A stretch of DNA of 7,285 nt from CAZKCI01 sp964551475. GTDB taxonomy: Bacteria; Auribacterota; Erginobacteria; Erginobacterales; CAZKCI01. The translations under genes were made by a program, and so were the position numbers. This document shows positions 6,368 through 7,285 of the stretch, piece after piece (position 1 is the stretch's first letter; each line of letters starts with the position of its first letter). The DNA is taken from NCBI GenBank assembly GCA_964551475.1, contig CAZKCI010000080.1, positions 1 to 7,285 on the forward strand. Reading direction: 5' to 3'. The notes beneath the pieces were generated by a model that worked only from the letters and a program-made list of their open reading frames with translations, was not told where the DNA came from and did not search any database.

Positions 6368-7129
6368 ATGATGCTGGCGTCGAACAGCGCGCTGGGGAAC
6401 GGGAACTGGCGTTATGAATTGAAATACCGCCTGGATCCCATCCAGTATCACAAGGCGCGGATCGCCCTCACGCCTTACCTGAGGCCCGATTATCATTCGC
6501 GGGTCGCTCCGGGCGGGAAATATCTGGTGCGCAGTCTGTACTTCGACACCTATGACTATGAGGCTTTCCAGCAAAAAATGAGCGGCGACAACTTCCGGAC
6601 CAAGTACCGGGTCCGCACCTATTCCCGATCGATCGCTGACGATACCGTCGTCCGGGTGGAGCTCAAGGTTCGACAAGCCAACGCCATGGCGAAATACGGT
6701 TCGTTGGTTCCCCCGGCCGATTACCTTTTTTTCATGCGGCGAAGGCACTGGCCGGAAACCCGAAACCCGGTCCTGGCCGAGTTCGAGCGTTGCCTGCATC
6801 TCCGATCCCTGCAGCCGCTGATCCTGATCGAGTATTTCCGGGAAGGTTTCGAAGACCGGACAAAAAGCGATCTGCGGATAACGTTTGATCATAGGGTCCG
6901 CAGCGCCCACTGCGCCGCCCTGTTTCCGGAAGACCCGGTCTTCTTCCGCGCGCATCATCCCCATAGCATCGTTCTGGAAATAAAGGGCCGGCGGCTGCCG
7001 CCGGACTGGTTGAGGAGGCTGGTGCGGGAACAGGGGTGGGAACTGCTGGCCAACAGCAAATTCACCCAGGGCATCCTCGCCGCTCGGCAGGAGTTGTATC
7101 ACCCGGACGGCGTGGTCGTGATCAGGTAG
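6368..7129 (+). CDS. VTC domain protein (polyphosphate polymerase-like)
   Basis: A 253-residue soluble protein, essentially a lone VTC domain. In yeast Vtc4 this tunnel-shaped fold, from the triphosphate tunnel superfamily, makes polyphosphate from ATP. Family landmarks are in order: ELKYRL with Glu17 and Lys19; RSLYFDT with Arg55 and Asp60; KYRVRTYS with Arg81 and Arg83; VELK with Glu98 and Lys100; RITFD with Arg170 and Asp174; VLEIKG with Glu204 and Lys206; and NSKFTQG with Lys231. These match the basic tunnel lining and metal-binding acids expected of an active enzyme. There is no SPX domain, signal peptide or membrane helix, so it should be cytosolic. ATG 6368 directly abuts the preceding TAG, with another ATG at 6371, and no Shine-Dalgarno is visible. 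Translation is probably coupled to the DUF4956 gene. Polyphosphate synthesis is inferred from family; another tunnel-type phosphotransfer reaction is possible. Confidence 0.88.
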   Translation: MMLASNSALGNGNWRYELKYRLDPIQYHKARIALTPYLRPDYHSRVAPGGKYLVRSLYFDTYDYEAFQQKMSGDNFRTKYRVRTYSRSIADDTVVRVELKVRQANAMAKYGSLVPPADYLFFMRRRHWPETRNPVLAEFERCLHLRSLQPLILIEYFREGFEDRTKSDLRITFDHRVRSAHCAALFPEDPVFFRAHHPHSIVLEIKGRRLPPDWLRRLVREQGWELLANSKFTQGILAARQELYHPDGVVVIR

Positions 7130-7149
7130 CGTCCGGCGAGATCAATTTC

Positions 7150-7285
7150 ATGGGCTGCGCCATCGCCATCCCCTGCCTGTTGGCCGTGCTTCTCTCCCCG
7201 GGTTCCCTGGCCGGCGACGAGGTCGGTCTGATCTGGGCGGATCATGACCGGCCCGGCAATCCGATCTTCACGGCCTCCTTCGGCA
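7150..7285 (+). CDS. Secreted protein of unknown function, N-terminus only
   Basis: The frame opens at ATG 7150, 20 bases after the VTC stop, and is open to the window end (45 complete codons). The product begins with a signal-peptide-like stretch (MGCAIAIPCLLAVLLS) with a plausible cleavage after SLA at residues 20-22, though the n-region has no Lys or Arg. The mature start contains LIWADHDRPGNPIF. The purine-rich GGCGAG 10 bases upstream is a weak ribosome binding site. Too little is visible to name a family; its closeness to the VTC gene suggests the same transcription unit. Confidence 0.6.
   Translation, partial: MGCAIAIPCLLAVLLSPGSLAGDEVGLIWADHDRPGNPIFTASFG

Noticed and set aside
6726..6732. 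Run of seven T in the VTC gene as a slippage site
   Set aside because: Seven T encoding Leu-Phe-Phe is short for slippage, and the reading frame is intact on both sides.
6266..7102. Minus-strand open frame of 278 codons opposite the VTC gene
   Set aside because: It overlaps a convincing VTC domain over nearly its whole length, shows no motif and has no ribosome binding site.

Overview
A GC-rich bacterial window (coding third positions mostly C or G) carrying five plus-strand coding regions. Two of them run off the window edges. No rRNA, tRNA, CRISPR array, transposase or integrase is visible. The protein architectures are an SGNH hydrolase with Pro/Thr linkers and DxDGDG propeller-type repeats, a secreted LRR-CotH fusion, and a DUF4956/VTC pair. 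This mix suggests an environmental or uncultivated lineage such as the PVC group or a neighbouring candidate phylum. That placement rests on general resemblance and is weak.

Layout. (1) Positions 2-2239 hold the 3' part of a large modular, presumably secreted protein: a beta-sheet-like N-terminal remnant, an SGNH/GDSL hydrolase with its catalytic residues intact, a Kre9/KNH-like beta domain, six exact 40-residue repeats, and a bare Pro/Thr-rich tail. A run of nine G inside the gene could switch it or could be an error. (2) A short gap (2240-2330) contains a perfect 8-bp GC hairpin. (3) Positions 2331-5564 encode a secreted protein of about 1077 residues: signal peptide, internalin-like leucine-rich repeats containing a tandemly duplicated 336-bp block, a chitobiase-C-terminal-like domain, a CotH kinase domain and an InlB-type C-terminal repeat. 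(4) After a 116-base gap come two abutting genes: a four-helix DUF4956 membrane protein (5681-6367) with a good ribosome binding site, and a VTC-type polyphosphate polymerase domain protein (6368-7129). (5) From 7150 a new secreted protein starts and is cut off by the window end.

How they may work together. CotH kinase, DUF4956 and VTC genes are a recurrent neighbourhood in bacteria, as I recall it. Here all three lie on one strand with the last two touching. The most economical reading is a phosphate-polymer or phosphotransfer module. The cytosolic VTC enzyme makes polyphosphate, the DUF4956 protein anchors it or handles the product at the membrane, and the exported CotH protein acts at the surface, with its LRRs choosing the partner. 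The domain assignments are well supported. The joint pathway is inference, and it is the part of this window most likely to be undescribed.
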